Shown piece by piece: positions 1 to 13,987 of a stretch of 64,000 bases of DNA. The notes beneath the pieces were generated by a model. The model saw only the letters and a program-made list of their open reading frames with translations, did not search any database and was not told the DNA's origin. The first letter of the stretch is position 1. Each line of letters starts with the position of its first letter. The translations under genes were made by a program, and so were the position numbers. This DNA comes from Parus major (taxonomy: Eukaryota > Chordata > Aves > Passeriformes > Paridae). The DNA lies in NCBI RefSeq assembly GCF_001522545.3, contig NC_031773.1, forward strand, positions 38,631,188-38,695,187. Direction: 5' to 3'.

Positions 1-2808
1 CTTGTTTTGGCTGTTTGTAGTGTGAAAAGGCAGCACTAGCGTTCTTGTGGAGTGACTTTTCTTTGTTTCTTTGTTTAAAGGAGTACATTTTTATCTCTTC
101 TGATCTGAGCTGTTAGCCATTAACTTAATAGTTTGTGGGTAATTCTGGTTGAGAATATGGATTGAAAGATACCAACTTCTGTGATTATGCAATCCTGTTT
201 AGTTACAAAGAATATCCTAAGGATAATTTCTTCCAGAACAAAATTTAATAAACTATGTCTTTATCCCAGTTCCAAACCCCTTTCAGCTAGAAGGTGCCTG
301 CATAATATATACTTTTACCTTGCTTTCTTTGCACCTCCTCTGATCTCTTACTAATTCATATACATACCAACCCAACCGTCCCACACCAAGCTAGATAAGA
401 AAGAAAATCCCCCCAAAAACAAAAATTAAAAAAATCCCTCAAAACAAACAAAAACCCCCCAACCACACCCCCTCCATATATCTTTGTTCTGGTAGTGACA
501 TTCTTGCTTGATTAATTTTTTCAGTCAGCTTCTGTAAAAGGCAGCTAACTTTAGGGACCTTGGCACAGACTGCTAAAATGGATTTAAAGGCAAGTTAAGT
601 GGGTAGGGGGTAGCGTCCTTGGCTGCCTTGTACTAGACTGATACTAATGCACAAAGCCTGAGGCTGGCCAGATGATACATATCTGCTAATTTTATCATTT
701 TGACCTAAGTATTTATGAGCCCTCTCTGTCAGGATAGTCAAAATAAATTAGCACTATTATCATCTGAGGCCTTTCAAACTAAGAAGGAAGTGTTAATAAT
801 TTACAGGTAAACTTTGGAATGTTTTAACTTGCTTTCTGTTTTGCAAATCCGTAGAATAAATATTTTCAGGATTTCATCTCTAATACTGAAGTTTGAAAAA
901 GGGGAAGAAAAATTCCTTACTTTCTCAAAATTGTGTTTCTTACTCGATGTTAGGATACTTACAGATAAAACTATGTCCTGCCTGCAGTTGTGGCAGATTA
1001 CTTGATATCTATAATCCCACTTTTTACCTGAAGTTACACTTTAGGTAGTATATGTAACCTAAATTTTTTAGGGGAAAAACAACAACAACCACCAAAAACA
1101 AACCCCAAAAACCTAAAAAAAACAAACGAAAGAACCAAACAAAAAAAGAAGAGCAAGTACAAGTAGTATCTGTTTATATTTTAATTATTGGTTTGATATC
1201 TCTCTTTTGATGTACTTTGAAGATGTAGTTTCTAAATGCAACTTCGATGGATTTAAAAAAAGGTGTTTTCTTAATTTTCAGATCAGAAAATTGTTTGCAC
1301 TGCAACACAAACCACTATCTATATGATACTATATTAGCTGTAGATCCTGTTAAATAACCATTCACTGCCCTGCTCATGGTATGACATGTTGTCAGCAGTC
1401 TGTGGTTGCACTGTAGTGAAAAGGTTTGGTGTGTCCTTGTGTTTTCAGGTTGCTCTCCAAGGCTCTGAAATAGCCAGATGGCTCCTCTGTGCTCTGATAA
1501 TTACCCCTGGCATCATCAGGTGAAATATTGAAGATACAGGTGTCAGTGTAATTTCTTTACTGTTAATCTGCCTAACTCATATTTGTGACTGCGAATCTAC
1601 ATCCAGTAAGGAGGTGATATGTCTGTGTAATAGCTAAATGGCATAGATATCTCCTTCAGTTATAGCCTGGTTTTGTACTGGAAATGAATTCAGTCAGAGA
1701 CTAAAACCTTACTCTGAAGCAGTAGAGATTTATTAGTAGGTTTATTAATGAAGACAGTGCTCTTTGACTCAGTCCTTATTGCTCAGTGTTTCTTGCTTCA
1801 GATCTATACCAATTCTAATTAAAATGTTTGTTTTTCTCCCTGCGATATTTAGAATGAAAGAATTTCAATACCTGCTTAAGTCCAAGTCTTTTGACTATCT
1901 GCTGAAATTATAAGGAAAAAAGGGAGAAATTAGTAAGGGTGGAAAAAAGCGCATTGTTTGGGAAGTTGAGTGTATGATAATTTGGGACCCTATAGAGGTC
2001 AAATATCTGTATTAATCAACAGAATTGTTCTTATCAGCCAGATGATACAGCTCCTTTCCTCTGTCCTTATTGTATACTGTGTTTGTACTTTTTTTTGTAA
2101 ATTTTGGCAGAGTAATGAAAAGTGAAATTTGAGAAAATCTTTCTTGATATGTGACCTTCCGTTCTATGGCATTGGTGGTTAGCAACCAACGTAATGTCTC
2201 CATAGGGTAATAAATTCATGTTTTAATACAGTTACTTGTTTTGCTTGTAGTGTAGCAGACAGCTTCAAACCCTCAGGGGGAGCTTTATAAGTCTGTCTGT
2301 CAGGTGCTCTGCTTTGCTGTTTCATCCTGTGGGCATGGTTACAGTATTTAGATTAAATGTTATATTACTGTGATACATAAATAATTTAAAATGCTAATAT
2401 TTTTTTTTTCTAAGAAACGTTATTTAAAAGAACCCCAAATATGTGTGTCTGAAAACGCAGCCTTAACCTTTTCATGAGTCTCAAAGCTGAACTTCTTCAC
2501 ATCAACAGACTCATTCCAAGCCTGTCAACATGAAAAGATGCAGCAAAATGGCTCAAAAATTTTCTAACTAGAAATACTAAAAGTCTTTTTTAAGGAAACT
2601 AATTTTTATGTATGTTAAAGGAAATAAGTAATTTTTTTCCTCATTTTTTTTCCTCTGTTGGTACTGTCAGTAGCTGAGAAAATTTAAGTCTGTCATGTTT
2701 TCTATACATAGTTTTTTTTGGTAAACTGATCTATTCCACCAGTATCTGGTTGCTACAGTCAATTGTTAATTGCAGAAATACAAACTCCTCTTGAAAGCTT
2801 ACTTAGGT

Positions 2809-3435
2809 GTAAGTGCCCTGGCAGCCAGGAGGGCCAACCCTGTCCTGGGGGACATCAGGCACAGCATGGCCAGCTGGGCAAGGGAGGGGATTGTCCTCCT
2901 CTGCTCTGAGCTGGGGCAGCCTCAGCTCCACTGCTGGGGGCAGTTCTGGGTGCCACAGTGTAAGAAAAATCTTAAATTATTGAAGAGCGTCCAAAGGACA
3001 GCAGTAAAGATGAAAAAGAGCCTTGATTGAAGCTGTGTGAGGATTGGCTGGGGTCACTTGGTATGTTCATCCTGGAGGAGACTGAAGGGAGGCCTCACTG
3101 CAGTCTAGAACTTACTCATGAGGGGAAGAGGAGGCACTGATCTCTTTGTGGTGCCCAATGACAGGACCCGAGGGAATGGCCTGAAGGTGTGTTAGGGGAG
3201 GTTTAGGTTGGATATTAGAAAAGGTTCTTCACCCCAGGGATGGTTGGGCACTGGAACAGCCTCCCTGGGCAAGTGGTGGCAGCACTAAGCCTGACAGAGT
3301 TTAAGAAGCATTTGGACAACAGGCACATGGTGTGACTCTTGATGATGATTCTGTGCAGGGTTAAGAGGTGATATTGATGCTTGTAGGACCCTTCCCATAA
3401 GTGCGTCCCCACAGCGTATTCTGTGGTTCTGTATG
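2809..3435 (+). mobile_element. CR1 LINE, 3' end, sense orientation
   Basis: The sequence reads as the end of CR1 ORF2 followed by the CR1 3' region. The frame from about 2950 gives residues such as QFWVPQCKKNLKLLKSVQR, typical of the C-terminal part of the CR1 reverse-transcriptase protein. After it come the familiar stretches about the 'assigned' 3' portion (for example CACTGGAACAGCCTCCCTGG near 3248) and a terminal ATTCTGTGGTTCTGT-like tail at about 3417-3432. It is 5'-truncated and contains stops, so it is a dead copy. The GC content is clearly higher than the surrounding intron. Confidence 0.88.
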
Positions 3436-6400
3436 TTGTCCTTTCACTAGAAAAGAGGATATGAAAAGGGTAGGGTTTTTTTTGTTTTGACATACTAGAT
3501 TCAACCCCTGTGCCTCTTTGCACTTTGCCCATCTCCTGCAATTTTTATGATGCCAAATGTTTCTTTAATAGGTGCTCTGTTGAGCTCAAATAGACATTTG
3601 GAACTGGAAGAAGGACCCAATTTTAATGATGTGCAATTTCGAAGTGGCTTTAAGAAATCAAAGTGATTTGCTTCTGAGAAATTGTAATCTAAAACTAATG
3701 ATCACAGATGTTCACTCAGGTATAAGAAATAATTACCATACCTAAAGTCAGGATACAGCTTTGCCATTTCTATCTTCCACTTAATGCTTCAAAGTATTGC
3801 TAACTCATGCTATTAGCTGTTACTTCAGAAGACTGCCCTTGGGTTTGCATTAAAGAGGGTTTATAGCCCTGTGTTTTATGAAGATATATGCAGTTATTTA
3901 AGAATTACTATCAAAAATTATTTAGAAATATGGATATAAAAATTTGTTTGAAGAAAGTGCTAGTTAATGTAGGGGATTTGTTTGAAAAAAGGACAACTGT
4001 GTGAAGAAATTTTGGGTGGTAGTGTTGCAAAATACAAATCGGATGTTAGAAGAGGAATAATTTGAAGATGTCAATTGTGAAAGTGTCCTGCCATATCTTC
4101 GTGAAGATAAGGATCAGTAAATTCAACCTGAATATCTGTTTGCTGTGGTAGCAGAGGAACTGTCATTGAAATAGATTCTGTAGGCTGTGTCATTCTGACA
4201 TAATGTGAGAATGAAGTTATTTCTTGGTATATAACATTTTAATATTTAAAAGCCAAAATTTTTTTCATCATTTTCTCCACATGAGATAATTATGGATAAA
4301 AAAAGTTAGAAACCAGACAAAGGCAGCATAAAATTGTGGGTTAGTTGCTTTTTTTTTTTGCTTTTTTTTTTTTTTTTTAATAAAGGAAACCAGAAAACAA
4401 AATATGTAAGTTTAGCATGATGATGATGTTTCACTGTTAATTTATAAATAATTGAATAATATAAACATAATACTTGAAAGGATTTTCTTTGATGTTCTTT
4501 ACCAAAGAATGAAAATCTTACACCAGGTTGTCAGAATATTCCTTCAAATTAGGATGGCAGCCTTTTATAAGGTGTGAACAGAGCCAGATCAGAAAGGTTT
4601 ATTATCAGGAGGAAAAAAAATTAGATAAATTGTGAAAGTGAAATGTATTCCTAATTCATAGTCTGATGTCTTAAGATCTGGTCTTTACCTTCATGCTTTA
4701 TTAGAAGAAATACTTCCTATAAAAATGTAAATATTACGGAAAGAGAGGTGTAAATACAAGTTAGCTGTAGAAGCTTATTGGCAAAATATGTCATTCCAGA
4801 CTCTGTCATAAACATACAACAGATCAGGCCACGATGTGAACAAGGCTTTTATTTAACTAGTTCCTGCAAAATAGCCCTTTACTTTAGAAGAACAATACAG
4901 GCCAAATATGAACATTATTAATTTATACATGCCAAGACTGTAAATTTGCTGTAGAAGGCTTTCTTTTAGGAAAGATGAAACCAAATTGCTCTCATGTTAG
5001 CTCTGTACTATCCCAAGGACCCAACTCTATTCTTGTTTTAGTGTGGTCAATGATAACCTAAAACCAAAAAGTTTAAAGTCTTATCTAGATATATAATCTT
5101 TAAAATTCCAGCAAGGAAATGAAGTAGGAAAAAATTGCTGAACCTGAAAGACCTGCTAATTGCCCAGGTATCTCTCAACCATGAAGAGTTACTTTGTAAG
5201 TAAGATTGAACGGTGTGTATGTTGTTCCCTAGGTCTAGTAGAGTGTCTTACTAGACATAATGATTTAAAAATGTGTATTTGACCAATCTGTATACTGTCA
5301 ACTATTATTTAGGGAAAGGTTGACAACTGATTATAATACCTAGACAATTGAGTTTCAGCAGATTTTTTTGAGTTCAGGGGATAAGCTGCAGAACTTTCAG
5401 CATATTTTAATACTTTATTGTTTATCTCTGGATATTACCGACATCTCAGAAAGTAGCTGTTGTGTCTCTCTTTCATCAAGTAAATCATCATAAAACATGT
5501 GAAGCACCAGGAGGTTCTCACTTCCTCCAGCTGTCAATCCTAAAAGGGAAAATACCATCCCTCAAAATTAGTGAATGTTATGATACATTTTTACAGAAAG
5601 CTGAAGTCCCTTGCCTTCTGTTTTATGAACTACATTTTGTACGATACCACTTGAAAACCAAACTTGTCAGTCTGAAGGTAACACCATCAATGAAATTTGA
5701 TCAGTCACTATATTTATAATGCAGTCTTCAGACTCCAGGGCACTTCTCAATTGGTGAGCAAGAGTAAACCTTGTTGAGATTAGCATTGAGGTAGCTTAGG
5801 AAAAATTCAGTGGGAAAAGATAAGCTGACAGTTCTAGCATCAAATCTGTAAGTGCACAAGTGACTACTGATAGCACATTTCAGGTATGAACCAGGAAAGT
5901 ACCATCTGGTCAGCCCAGCACTGTAAGGGGTACCAGGATGTCTGTCACCATCACTGGGGGCTCCAGGAATCAAGGGAATGGACTGGTTCAGCAGCAGTCC
6001 TTGTGTGGAGGGGCCAGGGCACAACACATTTAGTTTTCTTTTAAGAACCAAAGACCTGGCGCCAAGTGCTGGAAGATAATTTGTTACAAGTCAGAGAAAT
6101 AGAAATATATTATAGCCCATGTCTGACAATTACAGGTGATTAGCATAATTGTGTTTCCTTCTGAGTATCTTCCATTTCTAATTCTTCAAGTTCTGTTTTG
6201 TACTCTAGAAGAAATTTAATTTCAAAACTCTTCCCGATAAAACTTGAAACTAGGAATTTTTAGACATCTCTGTTAACTTCTCCCTACATTAAACATTTTT
6301 AAATAACATTTTTAATACTTTCCTCCCAGTGTCTTCCTAAAGTGGCCTTGACAAACAATGTTAGTTCCAACCTTACTTCTAGAGTTTATAGCCTAGCTAC

Positions 6401-7799
6401 AAATGTTTTTTAGGTCAAAATTTAGCACATATCAGAAAGTGACATAAAATAGGTTTGATATTCTTGAACTATAGATAAAAATTGCTATTTTTCTATCTCA
6501 CAGAAGATCTTTAGCAAGTCAACAATGTCTGGATGGTGTTGTCTCAGAAACTAGTTTTAATGTAAGCTTATTTTAAAAGACACACAGGTTGCATTAATAT
6601 GCTTGGAATTTGTGTCCATCTTTTTACTTTAGTGTCCATCCGTCAGGGAGAAGCCAATTTGACTCAGGAACAATACTCTCAATGGTGAAGCACTTAAAGG
6701 CTTTACTAAAATTGTAATAGGAATAGAGAAGAGACAAGTTTCCCTGAGAGAAAAATAATTCAGGAGCACTTTTTTAAGATACTGGCAATCCAAGCAGCAG
6801 GAACACATTCAGAGTTGTGTATCAGGCATGAAATCTCTTGCCATGGTATGTGCATTCAGGGGAAAGCAGGCTTCATTAATGCTAATGTTTGCAAACTAGT
6901 TGTGTGTAGATGACTTACAAATTTGTTTGTTTGTTTTGCACTCCTCCAGAAATACATAAGCTTTATGCTGATACATACTCCTACTCCCCAAGGGCAGAAG
7001 TAGGGGGGTATTCTGTTGAAACATCTAAATTGGAAACAAAATTTTCTTTCAGTCCTCATTGCTGATACTCAAAACCTTCCTCATTCAAAATATTCAGAAA
7101 CAAATAACTGAAGAGGATTTGTCAGAAGGTGTGTTTTCAGTCTGGGTATTTAATTTAATTTTTAAAGGCAATATTCAAAACCAATTACTACAAAACTAGT
7201 CCTCTCCATATAAATCTGTGGTTGCAGTGACCCAAGTCATGTTATATTCTCTTTTAATTTAGCCTTCTCTTGGTTTTTCATGGGAATTCCAAACCCACAG
7301 TCTGCAGTTTTGGGAAAAGTTTGAATCCTATGCATGTACATGAAAGTTCATTTTATACAATATGAAAAGAAATGCTCATCAATTAACTGAAAGATTCTCC
7401 ATTTGTGGCCAAAGTTTTACTTACAGGAGCTATTAAAAATATTCTTTAGGCTTTCTAGTGTTTATGAATCATTATATAAAGGAGTGATAATTAATCTTTT
7501 GTTTGCTACAGAGTCACTTAATCCTTCGATTTTGCCAAGTTAAAAAAATGTTTAAAGATGAAAAAATGTTACCAAAATGATAATTAACAATTGTTTTTGC
7601 CCCTCTTTTTTCCTTTCTTTATAATGTTTAAGACAGAATATTCTCGGTGTCTACTTGATCAAAGTTCTCAATTCCATAAAGGTTTTCTAAAGCTACTTTA
7701 GAGCTTTCAAAGAAAATGTGTTTCTTTTTGCTTTGAAAATAAAATAATTGTCTTTAGTTGCAGGAAATGCTTCTTGAAAATGGTTAGCAGTTTTAAAAA

Positions 7800-7942
7800 T
7801 GTGTTAATATTTTAATATTTAATTAATATTAAAGTTAATTAATATTTATTACATCTATATATAATTATATAGCATATATAATTATTGTATATATTATTAA
7901 ATCTATCTATATATAATATTTTAAATATTTTTGAATATTTTT
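7800..7942. repeat. AT-rich low-complexity block with a short direct repeat
   Basis: About 140 bp that is nearly all A and T. It includes two copies of TTAATTAATATT a few bases apart and several TATATA runs, so many overlapping self-complementary words occur. It looks like ordinary simple-sequence expansion. No gene or promoter can be supported here. Confidence 0.6.
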
Positions 7943-9274
7943 AGAATAATATATTTTGCTTTGTTTTCTTAATAGTTGCAGAAGCTTTTGTCAGTTCTAG
8001 AAAATGTGATGAGGATAGGGCAAAATAATGTGACTACTGTTCTTGTAGCTGGTTATAACAGAAATTTACCAGAAAAAGGAATGTTTATCTCACAGGGCAG
8101 TGCTACAAAGTGTAGATTTTCGCCTGAGGAATCTGACAATATTTGCCTTTTCCTCTCTCTGCTTTAATATCTTTGCTAAAATATTTTCCATATGCTGTGT
8201 TTACCAACATGTATCAAACTGCTGTGCCAAGATAAGAAGGGTCTTCAAGAATGTCAGGTTCCATCAGCTTCTACCATTGACCCATTATTACCCTAGACAA
8301 GTTCATTATTCTGTCTAGATTCTTTTTCTGTGGATTAGGAATGATAACAGTAGACTGCTTCCATGATTTTCACAGGTAACTATCCTCTAAAAAGCTTAAT
8401 TTTTTATAGGCTGGTTTGCTATAAGTTTATTGATACATTTTTGGAAGTAGTACAGTTAAACAGCTCACAAGAGTTCAGGGTGAGAAAAATAAAGAATGGG
8501 ATTGTCCATAAATGACATTTATTGCCTAAATTCTTCTCCCTTGAAGGATGTACCCTATTTGGTTTTAGGTTTCAAGTATGAATGGAGTACTTTTATAAAG
8601 TTTATAAGAGACCAGCAATTTTAGAAGACATTTCTTTTGTCTATGAGATTCCTTTACTGAGAAATTTTCCAAATAGGACTTAATCAGAAAAAAAGATATT
8701 CAGTCTTAAATTTTGAAAATTGATTTATATCAAGAAAAGGCCTGGTGTGGGAAGAATTTCAGAGTATGATAGTTTTGTCTAGTGGTAAAATTGAAACTTT
8801 TCAATTTGTAATTTTACACTCTAAATTAAACTGCATTATAAGAATTGTTCAGTAATTTTTCTCGTCTATCTCTCAGATTACATTAAGCCTTTATTCCTTC
8901 AATGGCAATGAATGCCAGTTAAACTAAGTGTTAGATCTTCCCCTTCTTTTATGTAGGTTAACTGTATCAGCCTCCAGTCAGTTTTATCAAATTGTATAAA
9001 TTACAATAATCAGGAAGAAAGCAGTGTAAAGACTGAAATACCTTAGTCTTTAGAGAAATGTGATTTGTGTATATATATTGTATTTTTGGAGGAAATATTT
9101 GTGCTATTCAGTGGTAAGTTTCTTCATTCATGCTTTACCTGCTGCACTGGCCACTGTAGTGTTCTGAAAACCTGCTGTATCTCCACACTTCTGTCAACAG
9201 CTCTTGCAGTTAGTCATCAAGAGTTCACTCTTTGCTGCAGCTATGTTAGTTTGGCACGCTGGAGGTTTTCTCTT

Positions 9275-9345
9275 AAAGCAGTGGTTGTTCCCCACCTGTA
9301 CAGGTCCTTGCTGGGCTGCAAATCTGGGGCCTCACGTGGGCCACG
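9275..9345. mobile_element. Possible hAT (Charlie-like) transposon end
   Basis: The stretch begins CAGTGGTTGTTCCCCACCTG and continues with a GGTCC, GGCTGCAAATCTGG, GGGCC pattern. This resembles the terminal segment of Charlie-type hAT elements, which often start CAGTGGTTCCCAACC. I could not find the opposite terminal repeat or an 8-bp target duplication, so only one degraded end can be proposed. The surrounding 9.19-9.67 kb is richer in GC than the intron average. Confidence 0.3.
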
Positions 9346-12300
9346 CTTGCCTATTATGCCAGATGTGCAATCCATTAAGAACTTGTACTGCAACATTTCA
9401 CACATACTTAAAAAAAGATTTCTATAAAATAGCATGGCTGTTGGCCACCTGGGACAAGGCAAAAATCCAAGGAGGTGCCCAAAGCAAAAGGTCAGATTCC
9501 ACAGATTTGCCCAGTGCCTCCCCTGCTGCTTCCCTCCTACTGCTCTCACTGTATGAGTGCTGCACCTGATAAAGCATCACCCAGCATTTCCCAGCAGGGT
9601 CATGAATCCTGAAAGCCTATCAGGAGATGACTGACAGCTTGATGGAAGTGCCTCAGCTCAGCCATGATGGCCAAACCAGGCAAAATTCTCATTAGACATA
9701 TTTATCTAAGAATTAATACAATTACTGTAATCCCCTGGACAAGTTTTCTAATCTCATATGTCAACAGTGAAGGTGTCTTTAAGAATGTCAGTGTTGGCAA
9801 TGGAACTAACACATACTCAGGGTTTTCAATCATTGTGGAAAAATTGTGTGGGGTCAGATGATCACTTTCTAAATAATTTCTGAAATTTGTTAATCTTTAG
9901 GTTTTCATGCAAGACTGTGTTTAATGTGTACAAAGTGCTTGATATATGATGTAGAAAAAACATGTACCCTTGCTTTAAGTTATTCATGAGAGTATTTCCT
10001 TGATAGTATGGTATTACAATAAATCTTTGGAAGACAGCAAAACTTGTACAAGCACTTTCTAGTTGCTCTGTGGCTTTACAAAACAGGATCCAATATGGAC
10101 ATGAGAAGGTAAAGCTAATCTAATTTCTAAAAAAAGCTTCACATTCCCAGATATATATGTTACATTTTCCAGGCTCATATTACTATTTTAACTTTGTTTC
10201 CAGGGTAAAGTATTGTATGAATTATCTATCATAGTGTCTGAACAGTGTTCTACGGCCAAGTACCATGTGCACAACTCTGTCTCGGTAAAAAGGTGGACTC
10301 ATTACTGTCCCAGAATGCTTGGCTTGTGAGAACAGCTGACTGGTCATGGAGAGACGCAGCTTTGTAAAGTACAACCCTTGTAGACATTCAGTAACTTTCA
10401 GTGTTTTCATATCAAGCATAGGCTAGCTGTACAAAAATTCTCTTTGTGTTCTTCACCATGTGTTTTATTTTCTAGATGCAGTGGAGGAATGTGGGGTAAC
10501 TTTGAGATCAGTTTTACATTAGGTGAATGAATGATTGGGACTCTTCTGATTTTTCAGTTGCTCACATCCTCATAATGTCTTCTTTTTCTGTGGGCAATAC
10601 TGTTGAAAAGGCATGGTTATGGCTGTGAAAACAGCAATTAGACATATCCAGTAATACGTATTTTTTAGTCTCTTTACAGTTCAGATGTACAGACCAGTAA
10701 AGGCTTAGGGGAAACTTTTGACTTCGGATAATATAAAGACGATTAGCCAACCAAAAATACCTCCAAGTAGCTTCCTTCATTCTTCATTTGTTTATCCACC
10801 CCAAAAGCTAAGCTTGGATTTATCAAAGCTGTTTTAACCCTCTTTAGACTCTACTGGAAACTTTCAGGCTTATCCCTAAGCAGTTAATGTTAATGAAACA
10901 ATGAAGGTTGTTAATTCACAAAAGGAGATCAGTTTGTGTAAGCTGATAGTTTTTGTCAAATGCAAGTATCATGGTCAGCTAAAGAATAGTTGCTTTATTT
11001 AACCAGGTAGACTTACAATTGCAATGGTAAAAAAAACCCAAACCACCAAAACCCCCCAAATCAATGAAAAAAATTGTAGTCTCTTCAGGTGTTGTGGAGA
11101 TTGTATGCCTAGCAGAATGGGAGAGCTCTTAAGTAATTATTCTAGTAGCTCAGCCACCCAAATCCCTGCCAATTCACTGTATGTGTACTCTCTCCCTTCA
11201 GTAGCTGAAATTGTTCTTCAGTCTAAAACAGTACAGTCCACCAGAAATATCACTGCACTAAACACCTCATCTTTAGTCCAGTTACCAACCCCTTTTTTTT
11301 TTTTTCAGGGAGAGTTGTTTCACTGTCACACACATGCCTTGCAAAGCTCTTTCTGCCTTGTCATGCTGACTGCTGCCCTGTCTTGCTCTTCCCTTACTCC
11401 TTACCATTCTGCAGACAGAAGAGCTGTCCCAGCTGTGTGCTAAAGAGGGAGATTGAGATGGGACAGGTGGTGGGAAGGGTGAGGATAGAAGAGGGGTCTT
11501 TTGTATTGCACTGAGAATCAGGGTGGGCGTGAGCAGAAGAGCTGGGACTGTCATGGGAGGGTGAGGAGGGAAAGAGCAGTTTGCTGGAACAAGCTTTTAG
11601 ATCCTGCTTTTGCTCAACTGGAGGAAGCACAAGAGGTCTCAGGAGCAAGTTTCCTGTATTTTGTCTTAATCCCACACATATTTTATTTGGTGATATTTCT
11701 TAATTTTCAGGATATCCTTCCTGAAAAGTTTTGCAGTGCCCTTTGAGAAACCTCTTAAAATACTGGTAAAAAGTTTTACTAGGTACGTGAAGGGAAATGA
11801 ATTAGATGAATTAGTGAATTGAATTAATTAAATGAATTAAATGTTATCAAAAACATAGGATTAAAAGAGTTACTTTATTGCAGAATTATATAGCACATAC
11901 ATTTAATCTTGGTACAATGATCTTCTATTGTGTACTTGGTGCTTTTGCAACTTTGCAACTTCTTGGTGGGTTTTTTGTTAGTTTGTTTTTCACTTCACTA
12001 ACAGAATTTTCAAATTGCTGATTTTTTTTTTCTTGAGTGTATTCATTTTGCATGTTCTCACAGTCTGCAATCCAAAATGCAGTTACTGTGCAGAGGGAAA
12101 CAAGCATATTGTGGTTATGGATTTATTCTTTTCTGAGATTTTCAGTGGCATAATTTAGCAGATCTATCCTGGCTAATCTGGTAGTTCTAAAGATGTTTGA
12201 AAGATACACCCTCAAGACAGAAGGATTTAAAACTGGCTCATTATGATTTAATTATGATCTTTAGAGTATATAAAATCACATTGCTATGTCAAAGGAAACT

Positions 12301-13873
12301 ATTTTTCCTCCCGTCTGTTTTGGGATGGAGGGAGAATTGTCAGCCTTTTAATCTGAAGAATTTTGATGAAAATTTGGAAAGAACTTGCACATTTTTAGTT
12401 GGTGCAAGCAAACACAGCTACAATAACATGTTCAGGGCTGAAAATGTCTTTTCTCATATAGAAACCTATACTGTGGCAGAGACAAAATAAAGTTTCAGAG
12501 GATTTAAAGCATACCATTCTTCAAAATATGTTCTTCACTTGGTTTTACAAGTTTCTTTTCTCCAAAAATCAAAACACTTTGCATTTATTAAAACAAGTTG
12601 AAATGGTCCTACTTTGTTTTTCTTTTTTCTTTTTGTCTCAACTCTTCCATTAATGTCTGGCACAAAACAGTTGAACAGAGGGGTTGCATAATGACACCTA
12701 ATATGTTTCTACTTGAAAGAGCAGTATTTAAAGTACTCAGTCATGTGGATCTGTCCAGATCAAGAACTCAGTCACAGCATAAAAGGTTTTAGGGGTTACA
12801 TTTTTAACATTCCTCACATAAATAGATCAAAGCTCAAGTATTTCAAGAACAACCCAAATTCTTTATGCTTCAACACACTGATGGATCTGAAGAAAAACCA
12901 ATATGCCAGGTCTCCCAATTTTTTTCTTTCTTTATTGAAGAAGGGATATTTGCAGAAAAACAAAGATCCTTGTGCAGTGATGCAAGTTAACTTAAGCATT
13001 AGGTAGATGACACTGAAACATGCTTGTGCTGAGGTGTCAAAGTAACTTGTCAGGCATGCAGTCTTTGTTAAATGAAATTTCAATAATCAAGTGTCTCTTA
13101 GCTGCTTCTTTTCCTTGACTAGCCATACTCGTAAGTCTTCATCTGAATATTTTTCTTTAAAGCATGCTCTTAATTTCACAAACCTTTTCCTATTCACTAT
13201 GAATGTTGTCACAGAAAGACAACATGAGATAAACAGTGCTGAATTTTTTTGCTAGCCATGTTGCATGTTTTTATTTTTATTTCTTTTCAGAATTTGGAAG
13301 TCTGTATTTTAACGTACAAAAAAAACCTTTTCTTTCTCACTGGTATATAAAATAACCTTTTCCAGGCTATATCTATAGGAGGGATAGCATGATTAGCATT
13401 TTAAAATATAAATTCTACATGAATTGCAGTTGTGGGATAAAAGAAAATTTGCTTTCTAAGTATTTAGCAAATGTTCTAGCAATAGTAGCTAGAATAGTAG
13501 CATCAAACTATTAGAAATTATTAGATCCTACCCTTCTGAGTCCACTACAGTCTGGCTTTGTAAATAATTGGGAAATATTCAAGAGACAGATTGGCCTAAA
13601 ATAAGGTAAAAGTTAACAAATTAGGCCATTCAAAAAAACAAGTTCAGGCACTTTCTACTCATCTGTGTTCCTTTCCAGTGAAGAACTTTATTCCTGCAAA
13701 ATCCTTAGACGTCCTACATTATTCTGTACACATCCACAGTAACTTAAAGAATCTTAATGCACATTTCTGCTACCTCACCACCTTCCCCTTCATGAAACTG
13801 CCACTGTTGTCACTCTTGTGTTTGTAGAACTAACTTGCTGATGTCCTGAACCTCTGGTTACTATTTCAGTTTT

Positions 13874-13987
13874 GCTTTTTTTGTGGTTCTTTGGGTTTTT
13901 TTTGTTGTTGTTGCTTGAAGGTTTTGTTTTTTGTTCTTTGTTTGTTTGGGTTTTATTAGTTTGCTGTTTTGTTGGGGTTTTTTGTAA
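13874..13987. repeat. G/T-rich low-complexity tract
   Basis: About 110 bp made almost only of T and G, with repeated TTTG, TTGTTG and GGGTTTT words. On the minus strand it yields a long Lys/Asn/Thr/Gln-rich open frame, which is an artefact of the base composition and not a gene. Confidence 0.75.

Noticed and set aside
400..476. G-quadruplex on the minus strand
   Set aside because: Four G-runs exist, but the loops between them are up to about 20 nt, too long for a confident prediction.
5880..6020. Possible repeat fragment around a locally GC-rich stretch
   Set aside because: No clear match to CR1 or an LTR. The similarity was too vague to name.
8371..8380. CACAG|GTAAC, a possible recursive splice site (a similar one is CAG|GTACT at 19461)
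   Set aside because: The pyrimidine tracts before them are weak and such words are expected by chance in a 26-kb intron.
9065..9569. Two overlapping ~120-codon open frames on the + strand
   Set aside because: Overlapping frames in a GC-elevated, repeat-like stretch with no recognisable product.
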